NCBI GenBank assembly: GCA_025331445.1
Contig: JAIWNE010000010.1
Coordinates: 186,001-250,000, forward strand
Direction: 5' to 3'
From: Blakeslea trispora
Lineage: Eukaryota > Mucoromycota > Mucoromycetes > Mucorales > Choanephoraceae
Length of the DNA stretch: 64,000 nt
Made by a program: the position numbers and the translations under genes. Of this stretch, positions 36,332-47,559 are shown in pieces (positions within the stretch are counted from its first letter, which is position 1; each line of letters begins with the position of its first letter). The notes beneath the pieces are model-generated. The model was not told the origin of the DNA. It ran no database searches and was given only the letters and a program-made list of their open reading frames with translations.

Positions 36332-37523
36332 ATGGACTTTTTTGCTAAAAGAAAATTCGCATTTGAACAAATCCCTGATTTAACAGGAAAAGTAGCCATT
36401 ATTACTGGTAGTAACACAGGTGTAAGCAAACATGTATACATATAAATTTTGAAACTGTCTTGCTGATCTCGATTCAAGATCGGTAAAGTGAGCGCTTTAG
36501 AGATGGCCAAGAAAGGTTGTACAGTGTAAGCAATAAAAACCTGAACATGTGTGTCTATGTTTCTAATGGCTCTGTTGCAAAAAAAAAAAGTATTTTGGCA
36601 TGTCGTAATGAGAAAAAGACATTGGAAGTGATCGATCAAATCAAATCAGAGACAGGCAACGATAAAGTAGAATTCATTCAACTTGACCTACTTCGTCTTA
36701 GCGCCGTCAAGGAATTTGCAGACAAGTTTTTGGCCAAATACGATCAACTGAATATCTTGATGAACAATGCTGGTGTGATGATGTGTCCTTTTGGTCTCTC
36801 TGAAGATGGCATTGAAACTCAATTTGCCACCAACCATGTTGCTCATCACTACCTCACCATGCTCTTATTACCCACTTTGGAGAAATCTCAGCCCAGTCGT
36901 GTTGTCACTGTCAGTTCCATGGGTCACCGTTTCCCTTTCAAACGTCTTGACCTGGAATCCATCAGTGACCCCAAGAAATACAACAAAGTGGTTCACTACG
37001 GAAAGACAAAGGCATCCAACATTTTGTTTACTCGAGAACTCTCAAAGCGTTTAGAAGCCAAGGGTATTAAGAACGTAAGAGCAAATATATATATATATAT
37101 CTTTCATATCATGTTCCTTGACTTGTTATTGTTAGCTCTATGTCAACTGTAACCATCCCGGTGTTGTCAAGACTGATCTTTATCGTCACTTTGATGGTAT
37201 TCAGGGTCTCTTGAAGCCTGCTTTCAACTTGTTCTTGACTTCACCTGAAGATGGTGCACTCACTCAACTTTATCTTGCTACAAGTCCCGAAGTAGAACAA
37301 AAGGATATCAAGGGCTCGTACTACGTAAATGAATCATTGTATTCTCAATTGCATTTTACATATGTGACTAATAATTCCTATTTTGGGTCTATAGGTTCCC
37401 TTTGCTGATCAAAGTAAACCTTATGGTGTTGCTGCTTCAGAAGATGCTCCTTTGGAATTGTGGGAATTCACCGAGAAGCTTATTAAAGAGAAAGTCCCTA
37501 GCTATCAAGGTGCCCCTATCTAG
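36332..37523 (+). CDS. Short-chain dehydrogenase/reductase (retinol dehydrogenase-like)
   Basis: Five exons from ATG at 36332 to TAG at 37521. The classical SDR motifs are in order: TGSNTG-IG (NAD(P)-binding, split by intron 1 after GSNTG), LACRN (after intron 2), the NNAGVM structural motif, the catalytic serine in VTVSSMGH and the YGKTK active site (Y-x3-K), then NHPGVVKTDL. The protein is about 320 residues, normal for the RDH11-14/WW-oxidoreductase-like branch (cd05327 type). The Arg in ACRN at the end of strand 2 suggests NADP(H). The substrate cannot be told from sequence. All splice junctions restore the frame. Confidence 0.93.
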
Positions 37524-37615
37524 ACAATCACTGAATTCATTCCATATAATAATATAATTCTGTACTGTATTTTTCTTTTAAAAGTGATAAATAGGCTTAA
37601 TCATATAAAATGCCA

Positions 37616-39053
37616 TCATAAGGTTATTCTATTGTAATAGTCATCCTGAACAAAGACACAAAGATAGTTAGTTGGTCATGTGATACCAGATACTTTGCGT
37701 CATTTGTTCTCACCTGTAGTGTTTCCTTTCTAGCCATAGTAGTCAAGACTCTACCGAGTATATCCAACAGACTTTGATTTGAAAGATCCTCTGTTGAATG
37801 TACAGAAAACGAAAGCAAATCTCTTGCCAGATGCTTTGCTCTTGCTTGTTCTTTTTTGATCTAGTATACAAGCCTTTAATTATTCCCCCTTTTTCTCTCT
37901 CTCTCCCTCCATTCTTTTTCTCAAAAAAAAAACCTACTTTACCTGATTGAATGATTGAGATAGTTGGCGCAATTCTCTTTTCGTTTTAATAAAGTTGGAA
38001 TGCATTTCTGTCAATTGTCTTGCTCTGTCTTTCAACTCCTTTTCTAGTTGATCCAAGTTTGTTTTATGTTCAATCGTCAACACATGTTTCTCATTCTCCA
38101 GACTGTCTGTCAAATCGGATAGATTCTGTTGGTATTCAGTCGTCAGATTGTCTACTCGAGCCTGATAGTGCATTGTCAGCTGTGCATTTTCGGACATGAA
38201 CAGTTCTTTGAGTCTTTCTTTGTTTTGATGTTGTGATTCATACAGTTCCTTTATTCTTGTTTGGTGTAATTGATGGGTGTCTTTTAGTTTCTGTTGCAGT
38301 TCTTCGACTACTGTATGATATACACTTTGATCTTCATATTGGGCCTTGAGTTCCCGAAGCTCTTTTTGGTGATCCTGTTTAAGTGATTCTATATGAGATG
38401 CATGCTTTAGAGACATTTCAGTCAGTCTGTCGGAAAGTTCATGTATGGATCGTTGTTGCAATTTATCTGCAGATAGAAAAGAGCTTATAGGAACATGAAA
38501 GCCATTTTTTGGCTTTTTTCGAGTCAGTGCATTATTGAAGTCATTGTTCTCTGAGCCATGTGATCGAGAAAGGCGCCGGTTGTATTTTTCTTGTTGCATC
38601 TCGAGTTGCGAACTGTAGTTTTCCTCTAATGATGCTGCTCGGATTTCCGATTGAAGTCTGTCTGCTTTTAACTGATTCTGTAAATCAAGCAACTATTTCA
38701 TGATTCAGTTCGCTGTGTGATTAATTAGACTGTTGATTTTCCCTAACCTCTTGTTGATGAACAGACTTGATGTCTTGTATTTGCTTGTCCTTGGCCTTTA
38801 TTTCTTTCAGTAACTTGAAGAGAATGTTATGGTAAGCTACAGGAAACAAAAGCAAGAGTGGAACTTACAATAAGATTTTCTTGTTCAAGTTGATCTAGCC
38901 TTTGTTGCATCATCTGAATTAAAGAAAAGAAGAAGGGTATTAGCATTGCTACAGTTTCTTCAATTCGTTGTGCTTTCTTACTAAAGTCTGTGGGATTTGC
39001 CAATCTTTTGTTTGATTCTTATGAGAGAAACTAGACTTATTTGTTGCAGTCAT
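37616..39053 (-). CDS. Coiled-coil protein, unknown function
   Basis: About six exons from ATG at 39053 (MTATNKSSFSHKNQTKDW) to TGA at 37616. Short exons encode MQQRLDQLEQENLI and LLKEIKAKDKQIQDIKSVHQ. The largest exon (about 37943-38692) encodes some 250 residues of nearly continuous heptad repeat with one break around NALTRKKPKNGFHVPISSFL. The last residues are QDDYYNRITL. The composition (Gln/Glu/Leu/Lys) suggests a centrosomal, tethering or cytoskeletal scaffold, but no family was recognised. The final exon is only about 30 nt, supported by a good acceptor (TTGTTCAG). Confidence 0.75.
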
Positions 39054-39791
39054 GATAGACAGTATTAAAGTAAAGAGATGATAGGTAAGAAAAAAGAAAG
39101 AAAGAAAGGGTTAAAACAAAAGACATCTATATATAAAGTCTAAACTTTCAAAAATAAAAAAAGCTTAGCAGCAGTCTACCTTAAATAGTAACTCGGTCAA
39201 AGATGAAATAATAGTTACTTTTTTTTTCTCTTTGAAGTAGTGATCATCCATAAGCTTAGGCTTAAATCTGTCTTTGAACAGAACCAACTTGTTGATCGAT
39301 CATCCAAACCATTGCGAGCCCTTTGATTTTCTGCCATTTACAAACTTTATTGAACTTCAATGGATGCATGAAGCTCGTGTACCCATTAGAACAAAGTTCG
39401 ATAATAAGAGAGCATGATTCAATTGCAAACAGTACTAACTTATTGATTTACACACACACACACATACACTTCTTTAAGTATACTTTTCATCAGAAAATAA
39501 CAAATGAGTGAAACAGTGCACATAAAACATACATTAGAGTGGTTTCCATAGTCTAAAGAAAAACCGAATACTGTCTTGGTTCAATAGTGCATTGTTTCAC
39601 TAAAGCCATCCTTTGTTTGTTCAGATTTAGACCAAACTGCTTTCTTTTGTGATATCTGACATGACTTTATTGCTTGTATGTATAAAGAAAGAACTATACT
39701 TTTTTTTTCAGTCTGACCCCTTGGCAAGAATCTAGCTCAAACATATGTCTCATCACCATGATCTTTCCCCCTTCTTCCTCATATCTTTTAT
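39054..39791. other. Spacer with CA microsatellite
   Basis: AT-rich promoter side of the coiled-coil gene and 3' side of VPS37, with a CA repeat near 39451-39468. No supported gene. Confidence 0.4.
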
Positions 39792-41169
39792 TTATGAAAC
39801 AAACAGTTTGTCCTTCTGTGCTCTCTCCAGTTTACTTGCTCTCAAGTGATACACTTTGCGAAATTCATTAAACTGTTTCACGAAGCTGTCATTGTCTAGA
39901 TTACCATCCAGAAAGCTCTGTGCTACAGATTCCGATAGTTCGTCTGATTCATATACGCTTGCCTTTAACCTTGTTAGCACAGTAGCAGAAGAAAAGCGCT
40001 AGGATAAATTGACATCTTTAGCGTACATCATTTCTCGTGTTTCTAGTGAACTATTACATTATATGCTTCTTGTTGCAATTTCTCTTTTTGATCAAATTCA
40101 AGCTTAGACAAGTGAAACTGGTTGAACAATGCCTCCACCTCAGATCTAGCCTTGATGACTTGATCTTCCCGACTCAAATGTTTGTCTAATGTTTAACATG
40201 AATCAATGTGTGTGTGTGTACGTTATTGCTCTTTCTCTTACGTGCAAGTTGTTCGTTCGCGTTCCTTAAATCTTCTTGAAAGTTCTTTAGATTTTTGACA
40301 GCATCTAGTGAATTGAAGAAAATCTCAAAGGCTGTTTCGTTTTGAAGTAATTCCTCTACATCTTCCTGGCTTTTATTTCATTCAGTTTCATATGCCATTC
40401 TTTTCCCTATGAATTTACCTTAATCTAGAAATAGCACTGTATTCAAGATTCACTGCAGGTGCTGTATTTAGATGAGAAGGAATAGGAGGTGGTGGCCGAG
40501 ATCCATACCTATAGTTTAAGAAATAAGTATCCTATTCTCTCTCTTTTTTTTTTTATTGCTCTCTAACCCTTCTTCAGACTTGGCAGTAGGCTGAGGCGAG
40601 CTGTCATTCAATCCTTTTCTTGCGGGCGGTCGCTGTATGAATTCATCGCGTATTTCTTTTAGTAGATAGCCCAAATTGGATTGCTGGTTCCAAGTGGGCA
40701 AAGCGTCATGCATAACAACATCGCCTTCTATCCAAGGATGTCGCATACCTGTAGGTGAAACTGTAATAACAGGTGGCTCTTCGGGGAACTGTGCAGGCAA
40801 GTTGATGAGCAAGTATGTACTGTCCTGTTGGTTCAGTGGAATCTCATAGATTTGACCATCGACCACTGTTATGGTGGAAGGAACTTGAGTCAATAAATGA
40901 GTGATATGTTGTCGTTTTCTATAAAGCCAATAGAAAAAAAAAGGTCAGTCTATGCTTTTTCGATATTCAACCCCCCAAAAAAAACAAAGCCCAAGCGTAA
41001 ATTGGGCAAGAGTAAATAGCCTACAAATCCTGAGCCATGAAATTTATGCTTTGTTAGAAAATAAATAAATAAATAAAATAAAAAGGGGAGGGGAAGAAAA
41101 GAAACGGAACCAGCTACACACACCTTCTGACCCACCTAATCGCCTATTGGCCAAAGTAAGCAACATCAT
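39792..41169 (-). CDS. vps37: ESCRT-I subunit VPS37, with N-terminal UEV-like region
   Basis: About six exons. The last exon, LKASVYESDELSESVAQSFL to KLFVS-stop at 39792, is the end of the Mod(r) domain that binds TSG101/VPS23 and VPS28. Preceding exons (SREDQVIKARSEVEALFNQF; SQEDVEELLQNETAFEIFFN) complete that domain. The 40516-40890 exon (ITVVDGQIYEIPLN, LINLPAQFPEEPPVITVSPT, LGYLLKEIRDEFIQRPP) has the UEV-like fold seen in human VPS37A and absent from yeast Vps37. A short first exon from ATG at 41169 (MMLLTLANRRLGGSEG) joins in phase, with donor choice uncertain. The protein sorts ubiquitinated cargo on endosomes. It shares a 132-bp divergent promoter with the CaM-kinase. Confidence 0.85.
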
Positions 41170-41301
41170 TGGAAACGAGCCTCAATTTCTTTGGTTTCAC
41201 AACTCTAAAATTAAATTGATAATTTTTTTATTTTTTATTATTTTCTTTTGTTTCTTTTGTTCTTTCTTGTTTATTTCATAAGCTATTAACTCAATTGAAA
41301 T
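41170..41301. promoter_or_regulatory. Short divergent promoter, VPS37 / CaM-kinase
   Basis: Only 132 bp separate the two divergent start codons. The spacer is T-rich on the plus strand, with no TATA-like element in either obvious position, so the genes probably share one nucleosome-free region. Confidence 0.5.
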
Positions 41302-42958
41302 ATGGGCTTATTTAAGGCACTTGATACAATCGTACATGGTGGTGTTAGCCAGCCTGATTCATATGAAAAGAAAAGAGATTATGCATTTGGTGAAATATTA
41401 GGTACTCTCATAATAATAATAATAAAATGAAGTTATTCGATAGACTGATCTTTGATTAGGGAGTGGTTCCTTTGGTTCTGTCAGAAAGGCTGTTCGATTG
41501 AGTGATAAAAAGGAAGTAGCTGTCAAAGTGATACCTAAGCGCAATGTCAAAAACCATCTGGATATGGTGAAAGACGAAGTAGATGTCCTGAAAAACCTCA
41601 ATCATCCCAATGTTATTGGCTTTTATGATACATTTGAGTCTAGGTAAGATAGAGAAAGCGATTGGCTTATTTTCTTGTTCCAATAGTGGCACTAAATTAT
41701 CTTTTACTCATTGACATATTCCCTGTAGAGACAAATTTTATCTTGTTTTTGAACTGTAAGCACGCGCTTTGTCCTACTTTCTATTCTCAGCTAACATTGA
41801 ACATGTTGTTTTTATTAGCGCTACAGGTGGTGAATTGTTTGAGCGTTTGTTTGAGAGAGGCAAATTTACTGAAAAAGATGCTGTTGCCATTATTCAGTCA
41901 GTGCTTAAGGGGGTGGAGTACTTGCATCAAAACAATATCGTTCATAGAGGTAAAGTTTTCTTTTTTTTTGATGATCGACACTTGTGGCCCATTCTAATTT
42001 TTTTTGATTTGAATTAGATATGAAGCCCGAAAATCTATTATTCAAAACTCCTGAATCTGACTCGGATTTAGTGATTTGTGATTTTGGGTAACACTTATTT
42101 TTATTTGGTTGAACTGTGGCTGGTACTAATTTTTTTTTTGGTATTAGTATTGCCAAGTCAAGCTCTCAAACAAGTGCTTTGGAAACAGTATGTGGATCAC
42201 CTGGTTATGTGGGTAAGATTCAGAAGCAGTAGAAAGACTCGGTTTTAGACACAAAGACACTCATTCTATCTATTTGTGTAGCCCCTGAGGTATTGCTGCA
42301 GAAGGGCTATGGTCCTGCCATTGACATGTGGGCAGTTGGGTAAGCATTCTATGGCAACATTTTTGAAACCACAACTAACCTATGATTCTTAGTGTCATCA
42401 CTTATACATTGTAAATTCCATTTATTTAGTTCTTGATGAATACGAATAATAACACTTGTTGAATAGATTGTGTGGTTATCAACCATTTCAAGCAGAGGAT
42501 CAAGTCGAACTGATGGATGAAATTACACATGCTCGCTTTGACTTCCATGAAAGATATTGGAGAAACATCTCTATAGATGGTAACGATACCTTTGTGTCAC
42601 TTTGCCATTTCATTTGTCCATTGACTTTCTTGCTCTCTCTTTAGCCAAAGATTTTATCCGAGCCCTATTAACACTGGATGACAAAAAACGACTTACAGCT
42701 ACCGAAGCAATGCAACACAAATGGATGACAAACAACAGTGCTACCGATATAGATATTCTTGATACAGTTCGCAAGAACTTCAATCCTCGTCGTACACTCA
42801 AGAGTGCAGTCAGTGCTATCAGAGCCATGAACCGATTGAAGACAGCATCTGTTCTGATGAACAAACCCCCAAATCACGTATCTAATCTGAACATGGCAGA
42901 GGAAAACAGTAGCTCTTCTTCTGAACATGCTACTCCTGTTGTCGCTAAAGTAAAATAA
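41302..42958 (+). CDS. Calcium/calmodulin-dependent protein kinase (CMK-like)
   Basis: About eight exons from ATG at 41302 (MGLFKALDTIVHGG) to TAA at 42956. Motifs in order: GEILGSGSFGSVRK, VAVKVI, ATGGELFERLFERG (the GGELFDRI-type CaMK hinge), [57 protein letters not shown] and LLTLDDKKRLTATEAMQHKW. After the kinase fold, TVRKNFNPRRTLKSAVSAIR is the basic amphipathic autoinhibitory and calmodulin-binding helix of Cmk1/CaMKI. A Ser-rich 40-residue tail follows. All introns are 55-130 nt. Role: Ca2+-dependent signalling. It converges on COQ3 with only 48 bp between the stops. Confidence 0.95.
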
Positions 42959-43006
42959 ACTCTACTTCTACTTTATTATTATTATTATCTATACAAATAA
43001 ATTCAT

Positions 43007-43932
43007 TCATTTAATCCTTTCTTTTGATGCTCTCATAATATAATTCACTTCAAGTGATTCATAACCACCAAGGCCAATCATTCCATTACGCTCAGCCAAT
43101 TTCCATTGTCTACTGATGGGATCCCAAGAGATACCACGAATGTCTTTCACTTTCCACTCTTCACCAAAAGATTCAATGGCTTCCCGCATTTCTCGACTCT
43201 TGATGTACTTGCTCCAATCATGAGTACCATCATGAACCATACCCAACACTTTCTCGGCCAAAAAGACGGTCAAGGCATAAGCCAAAGGTGTTCTTGACAT
43301 GGTAGACAGAAATAAGTCACCACCAGGTTTTGTTAGGTTGGCACAAGTACGTAAAAACTCAAGAGGTTGATTGACATGCTCAATGATTTCCATTGCTAAT
43401 ACTACATCGAATTGTTCACCTTCACTCAATAGTGTCTCTGCTGTTGTGTTTCTATAGTCGATTTTGCCGGGTCCTTGCCACAAACGAGGATCTTTTTGAG
43501 AATGAAGTTTGGCCATCTGAATATTATCGTAAGAAGCATCGGCACCTACAACATTACCACCCAAACGAACTAAAGCCTGACATTACAATGAGTATAAGAA
43601 GAAGAAAAGAGCAAACTCGACACACTTACTTCGGATAAAAGTCCTCCACCACAACCAATGTCTAACATGGAGAGACCCTTAAAGGGTGTTGCTGCTTCAC
43701 ATGTCTTTTCGGCCAATTGATCGCGCACATAAGATACACGAGGAGGGTTCAGGAGTTGTAACATGCCAAACTCGCCTGAGGGATCCCACCACTCAGCTGC
43801 TTTATCACTGAACTTTTGAACTTCGGCTTTGTCAACTGTAGAGAAACTGGGCTTTGTTGAATATTGAGAGATGAGAGGGACTTGCTTACATAATGAGCGA
43901 GTCAAAGGGCGAATGGATAGACACTTTAACAT
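43007..43932 (-). CDS. coq3: Ubiquinone biosynthesis O-methyltransferase COQ3
   Basis: Two exons, about 43629-43932 and 43007-43573. The N-terminus (MLKCLSIRPLTRSLCKQV) is a mitochondrial presequence. The methyltransferase part has EVQKFSDKAAEWWDPSGEFG, typical of UbiG/COQ3, the SAM-binding motif LDIGCGGGLLSE split by the intron, VVGADASYDNI, FDVVLAMEIIEHV and TKPGGDLFLSTM. HDWSKYIKSREM matches the conserved COQ3 C-terminal region. It performs both O-methylations in coenzyme Q synthesis on the matrix side of the inner membrane. Length (about 290 residues) is normal. Confidence 0.95.
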
Positions 43933-44059
43933 CTTTTATATAGAGAGGGAAAAAAAAAAGATTGTCTGCGCATAAAAAAAAATGCTCCCCTTGCCCTCCA
44001 AAGCGGGAAGAGAAAATAAAGTAAAGCATTAAAGTCCTAAACTTTTACAAATAAAAGCA

Positions 44060-45330
44060 AAGCTAGGTTGAAAGTTACCTGCTTCAAGAGTGATCCTGAC
44101 AACGTTGAAACCATACGTATCAGCAGTCATAACCACAAAGTTGGAAGCATCAGTGACTTACAGCACCTTCCCCTTTCCAACGAAAGAAAGGCAATCGTTA
44201 TGGAAAGACTTTGGAGAGTCTATAGCAAGAGAGATTGCCGTATTGCTATTTAGAAGGATTTCAGAAAGTACATTGGTGACTTCCTTCAGGACACTGAAAC
44301 CAACAACCAGGCCCATCGCAGAGATCTAATTGCCTATCAAAACGAAGTGTACAATTCGTACAAAAAAATCCAGTAGTCTTTCTACAGAAAACCAGCAAAA
44401 GAAAAGCAACCAATTGAGCTTTTGGCTCAAATAATTGGAAACAAAAGGTTACTCGACCTATAAGCATTTCACGCTTGGTGCCAATTTTACTTCTTTGGTT
44501 TTTCTTCGCTTTGGCAAAAGCAGCTCTTGTTGAACAACAAGCTGGTTTGTCTGAATGCTACTCATTGTGTATCGCACGTTGCAAGAGGTATCATGTATAC
44601 AGTAGTGGTCCGCCACCCAATTACTGGAACAGGTTGCCCTGGAGTTTACATGTTTGTAGAGGACCATTTTATGACAGCCATTTCAGTTTTCCTTGCTTTC
44701 ATCAAGGATGATGTTGGATCGACTGGTTTTGAAAAGATCACAATCGATGTCATTGCCACTAAACATGCAGCTATTACATCAGTTCACCCACAAGCAACTG
44801 CTCAGCGATGCTAGTTTCATGTCAGCCGTACCTGGATGACAAAGATTAGAGAGCTGGTTAAGCTTGGATCATCCGCTTTGAACAACCAAGTACACAAAGC
44901 AATGATTGTGGCTTTGAAGGCCTTGGTGTGGGAAAAAGATCAGGAAGCATTTCTCTTGAGCTTGCTCAGTTTCAATCTAAAATGCAATGAGCATACTACT
45001 TTCTTGGCATACATCAAAAGGGCATGCCTCAACTTGAGAAAAGCTTGTCCATTGGTCTGCTGCTTTTCAGCCACAAATCTTTTCAAACATGGAAGCCAGC
45101 AATTATATTGGAAGCCGGCACAATCAATTGAAGACCATGTACCTTGGAAGGAAAAGAAATTGAAGAGTCGGCAGACTTGTTTTCGTTCTTGTGAGTGATG
45201 TAGAGTTTAATTACATTGATAGCGTCTGCAGGCTAACCTTGAGCGTTGGCCAAATCGAACCAGAGGAAAGAAGAAGAAGAAGAGATAGATTGCGGCCGAG
45301 AGTATCAACGAGACAGTGCTTGATATGATG
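44060..45330 (+). pseudogene. MULE-type transposase relic
   Basis: In shifting plus-strand frames one reads VVRHPITGTGCPG and EDHFMTAISVFLAFIKDDVG. ATKHAAITSVHPQATAQ follows, then FHVSRTWMTKIRELVKLGSS with an in-frame TAG before FHV, and then ALVWEKDQEAFLLSLLSFNL and TTFLAYIKRACLN. The last part is NYIGSRHNQLKTMYLGRKRN, DVEFNY. This order (catalytic D, the CxFH-like block, helical insertion, final N-Y-I-E-S-x-H-N-Q-L-K) is the MULE superfamily. The last catalytic Glu is replaced by Gly (NYIGS). At least three frame changes and several stops are present. It is a dead copy. Confidence 0.68.
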
Positions 45331-45456
45331 ATAGAAGAGCCAGAACGCAAGAAAAAAGCTGATTCTTGACACACTTTGTTAAAGAATGGTACAAGTATAT
45401 AAAAGTGATTTTTATTTACTACGAAAAAGAATGGTACCCAGCGAAAGGTTTTGTAA

Positions 45457-45675
45457 TAGAGATAGATATTTGTCGAAAGTTTCACCCCGAAATTTGATCG
45501 TAATTGATAGCTATTCTGCAAGAAGTAGACTTGAATGAATTAGGATGTCATAGCTAGAAAGCTCTTTTTCTTCCCAAGCATACTATGACATCTTAATTCA
45601 CTCAACTCTATTTCTTGTAGAATAGCTATCAATTGCGATTAAATTTTGGGGTGAAACTTTCCACATACATCTCTA
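45457..45675. mobile_element. Foldback MITE copy 1 (hairpin), 219 bp
   Basis: The element is almost a perfect palindrome: arms of about 95 bp read GTTTCACCCC.AAATTTRATC and AATTGATAGCTATTCT inward from both ends, around a loop of about 30 nt. It ends TAGAGAT...ATCTCTA, consistent with a TA target as used by Tc1/mariner enzymes. A second copy lies at 48107-48322. Confidence 0.8.
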
Positions 45676-46032
45676 CCATGAAATTTATGTGGGCTAATTT
45701 TAAGCATAAACAAAACTTAAAATGTAAAACAAAGTGAACAAAGAAATTAAGCTGATTTAAATTTTTTTAGCATGAGTGGTACAAGATGTCGTGGTCTCGA
45801 CTACATCCTGACAAACAATTCATTGTGTCTATCTGACATGATGCATAAGCGCACTAGCAAAAACATTACCAAAACTCCAAGGTTTCTGCAAAAAGCTGGC
45901 CTCATTTCAAAAAAAAAAAAAGATATTTAGGATGTTTATATAGGCTTTTTGTATATGCATTTCTTTTTCAGTCGTACTTCTTAATGGCAAGTGATATCTA
46001 CGACAGCATCACAATAGAGGTCGACTTCAATA

Positions 46033-46078
46033 CAGTGAGGCCCCGATTTATGCATGCAGAAAACTCCGTGAATTCAAT
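46033..46078 (+). mobile_element. Orphan terminal repeat of the 271-bp MITE family
   Basis: CAGTGAGGCCCCGATTTATG and the following CATGCAGAAAACTCCGT match the right terminus of the 16191-16461 MITE with few changes. It is preceded by TA. The rest of the element is missing: a different TIR element begins 3 bp later. Confidence 0.6.
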
Positions 46079-46081
46079 TTA

Positions 46082-46508
46082 CAGTAGTCGCTCGATTTAA
46101 GAGTGTCCTTATTCATGAGGTTTGCACTTTTATATTGAGAATACTCTCAAATGAAATTTCGTGACATCCTTTTTAAATCAGTAATTGCTCTACTTTCATT
46201 TTGAAGTTTTGTCGATTTATATAACAAATGAAGATAAGCCAATATTGAAAAAGATTTGCGCAGAGGATATCGCATTTCTAAAAACAGTCTAATATACAAT
46301 CATCTTTTTCCCCAAAAGATAATGTAATTTTGTCTCTTCATTACAATTTTTTTCTTTGAAGAGTGAATTTTGTCTATATTTAAAAGTATCAGATTTCGGA
46401 TCACAATCTTAAATAAAATAAGAGTATAAGAGTATTGATGCTGGGAGTGAGGCTCAAGTTTTGAAATCGCACTCTTAAATCAAACACTCTTAAATCGAGC
46501 GACTACTG
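46082..46508. mobile_element. TIR element, 427 bp, TA-flanked
   Basis: The first 25 bp, CAGTAGTCGCTCGATTTAAG then AGTGT, are repeated exactly in inverted orientation at the right end, and both ends are flanked by TA. The interior is AT-rich and non-coding, so it is a Tc1/mariner/pogo-mobilised MITE. The perfect terminal repeat suggests a fairly recent insertion. Confidence 0.78.
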
Positions 46509-46556
46509 TAACGGCCAAAAGAAGACAACAGGAATAAAAATGATTTAATAAAGAGT

Positions 46557-47559
46557 TCAATAAATGTCTATATTTGCAGGAGGCAGGCTTATTTTTCCAG
46601 CTGTAGTACTCATCAATTGCCTGCAATTATACAGTACTGTAAGAAGAGGTACCATACAAGCATGTACTTGTTGTACATGTCGAGGGAAGGGGATTTGTTT
46701 GGTTTTTTTAAGTTGCATATAGCCTCCCGAAGGCGATCGAAGCACCATGGCTTGAAGGTCAAGCTCTAAAGTAGCATACAAAAGTTTACAGTTAATAGCA
46801 AATAAAAATAGATAATGAGGCTGCTATTGCTAACTTACTATTTAAGAAGACACCAACAGTGGATACGTCTTCTACAGGACCCAGCATTGATACATGTGCT
46901 GCTAGCGAAAGAGGCAACTTTATGTTGAGGACCTTGGTTGCAACATTTTTCTTTTCAACAGCGACTTCAACGCCACCAAGTTCTGGTGGGTCTTGAACAT
47001 AGTACCCAAAGAAAGAGAGCAAACAAAAGGCCAGATTTGAGGTATTTAGTCTCTTTCGGAAAAGTCTGCTACTTCAAGCGCGTCACCTTCAGCAAATCTT
47101 AAAAAGCATAACTTGAGAGCATCCTTGGTCCAGAACAGGCCGGGATTGCTTCTTGGGCTTGCTGCAGTCTGCTCAATTCTGCACCAAATGTCATCGAAGG
47201 TGATCATACCACTGATACCACCTAACAAAGCAGCAATGTCTTCAGGCAGTGGAACTGCAAGAGAGGGACTTCCAGTTTTGAGCTCTTGGGCTTCTTTTTC
47301 GTCAAACAAGACATTGACAACTGACTTGTCATCAAGATCAAGGATTATATAGTGAAGAGGACTAAAAGAAAGTGGGATATCAGATGAAGTTATCCAGGAT
47401 GTGGTCAATTGAGCTTACTGTTCGTATGGAATATGCACAGCATATTTCAACATCACATCTTCTACTACTTTTCCTCTCTTCAGCTTCTCAGATATCTTTT
47501 GAGCTCTTGAATGGATAACTTGCCACGTCTTTAAGAAAAGAACAAATGAAAAAGACCTA
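46557..47559 (-). pseudogene. Lineage-specific nuclease-like family, copy 2 (broken)
   Basis: Minus-strand blocks: KTWQVIHSRAQKISEKLKRG (start region, continuous with repeat R1 copy E), HYIILDLDDKSVVNVLFDEK, GISGMITFDDIWCRIEQTAA, LKLCFLRFAEGDALEVADFS, then after a frame change NLAFCLLSFFGYYVQDPPEL, VSTVGVFLNSK, and after an intron YATLELDLQAMVLRSPSGGY MQLKKTKQIPFPRH. The final pattern (V-G-x-F, intron, L-E-L-x-x-L-x-L-x-x-x-x-Y-x-Q-x-K-K-x-x-x-P-P) matches the end of the 18.6-20.2 kb gene, so they are probably one family. The frame break between ADFSERD and the following block makes this copy non-functional. Confidence 0.5.
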
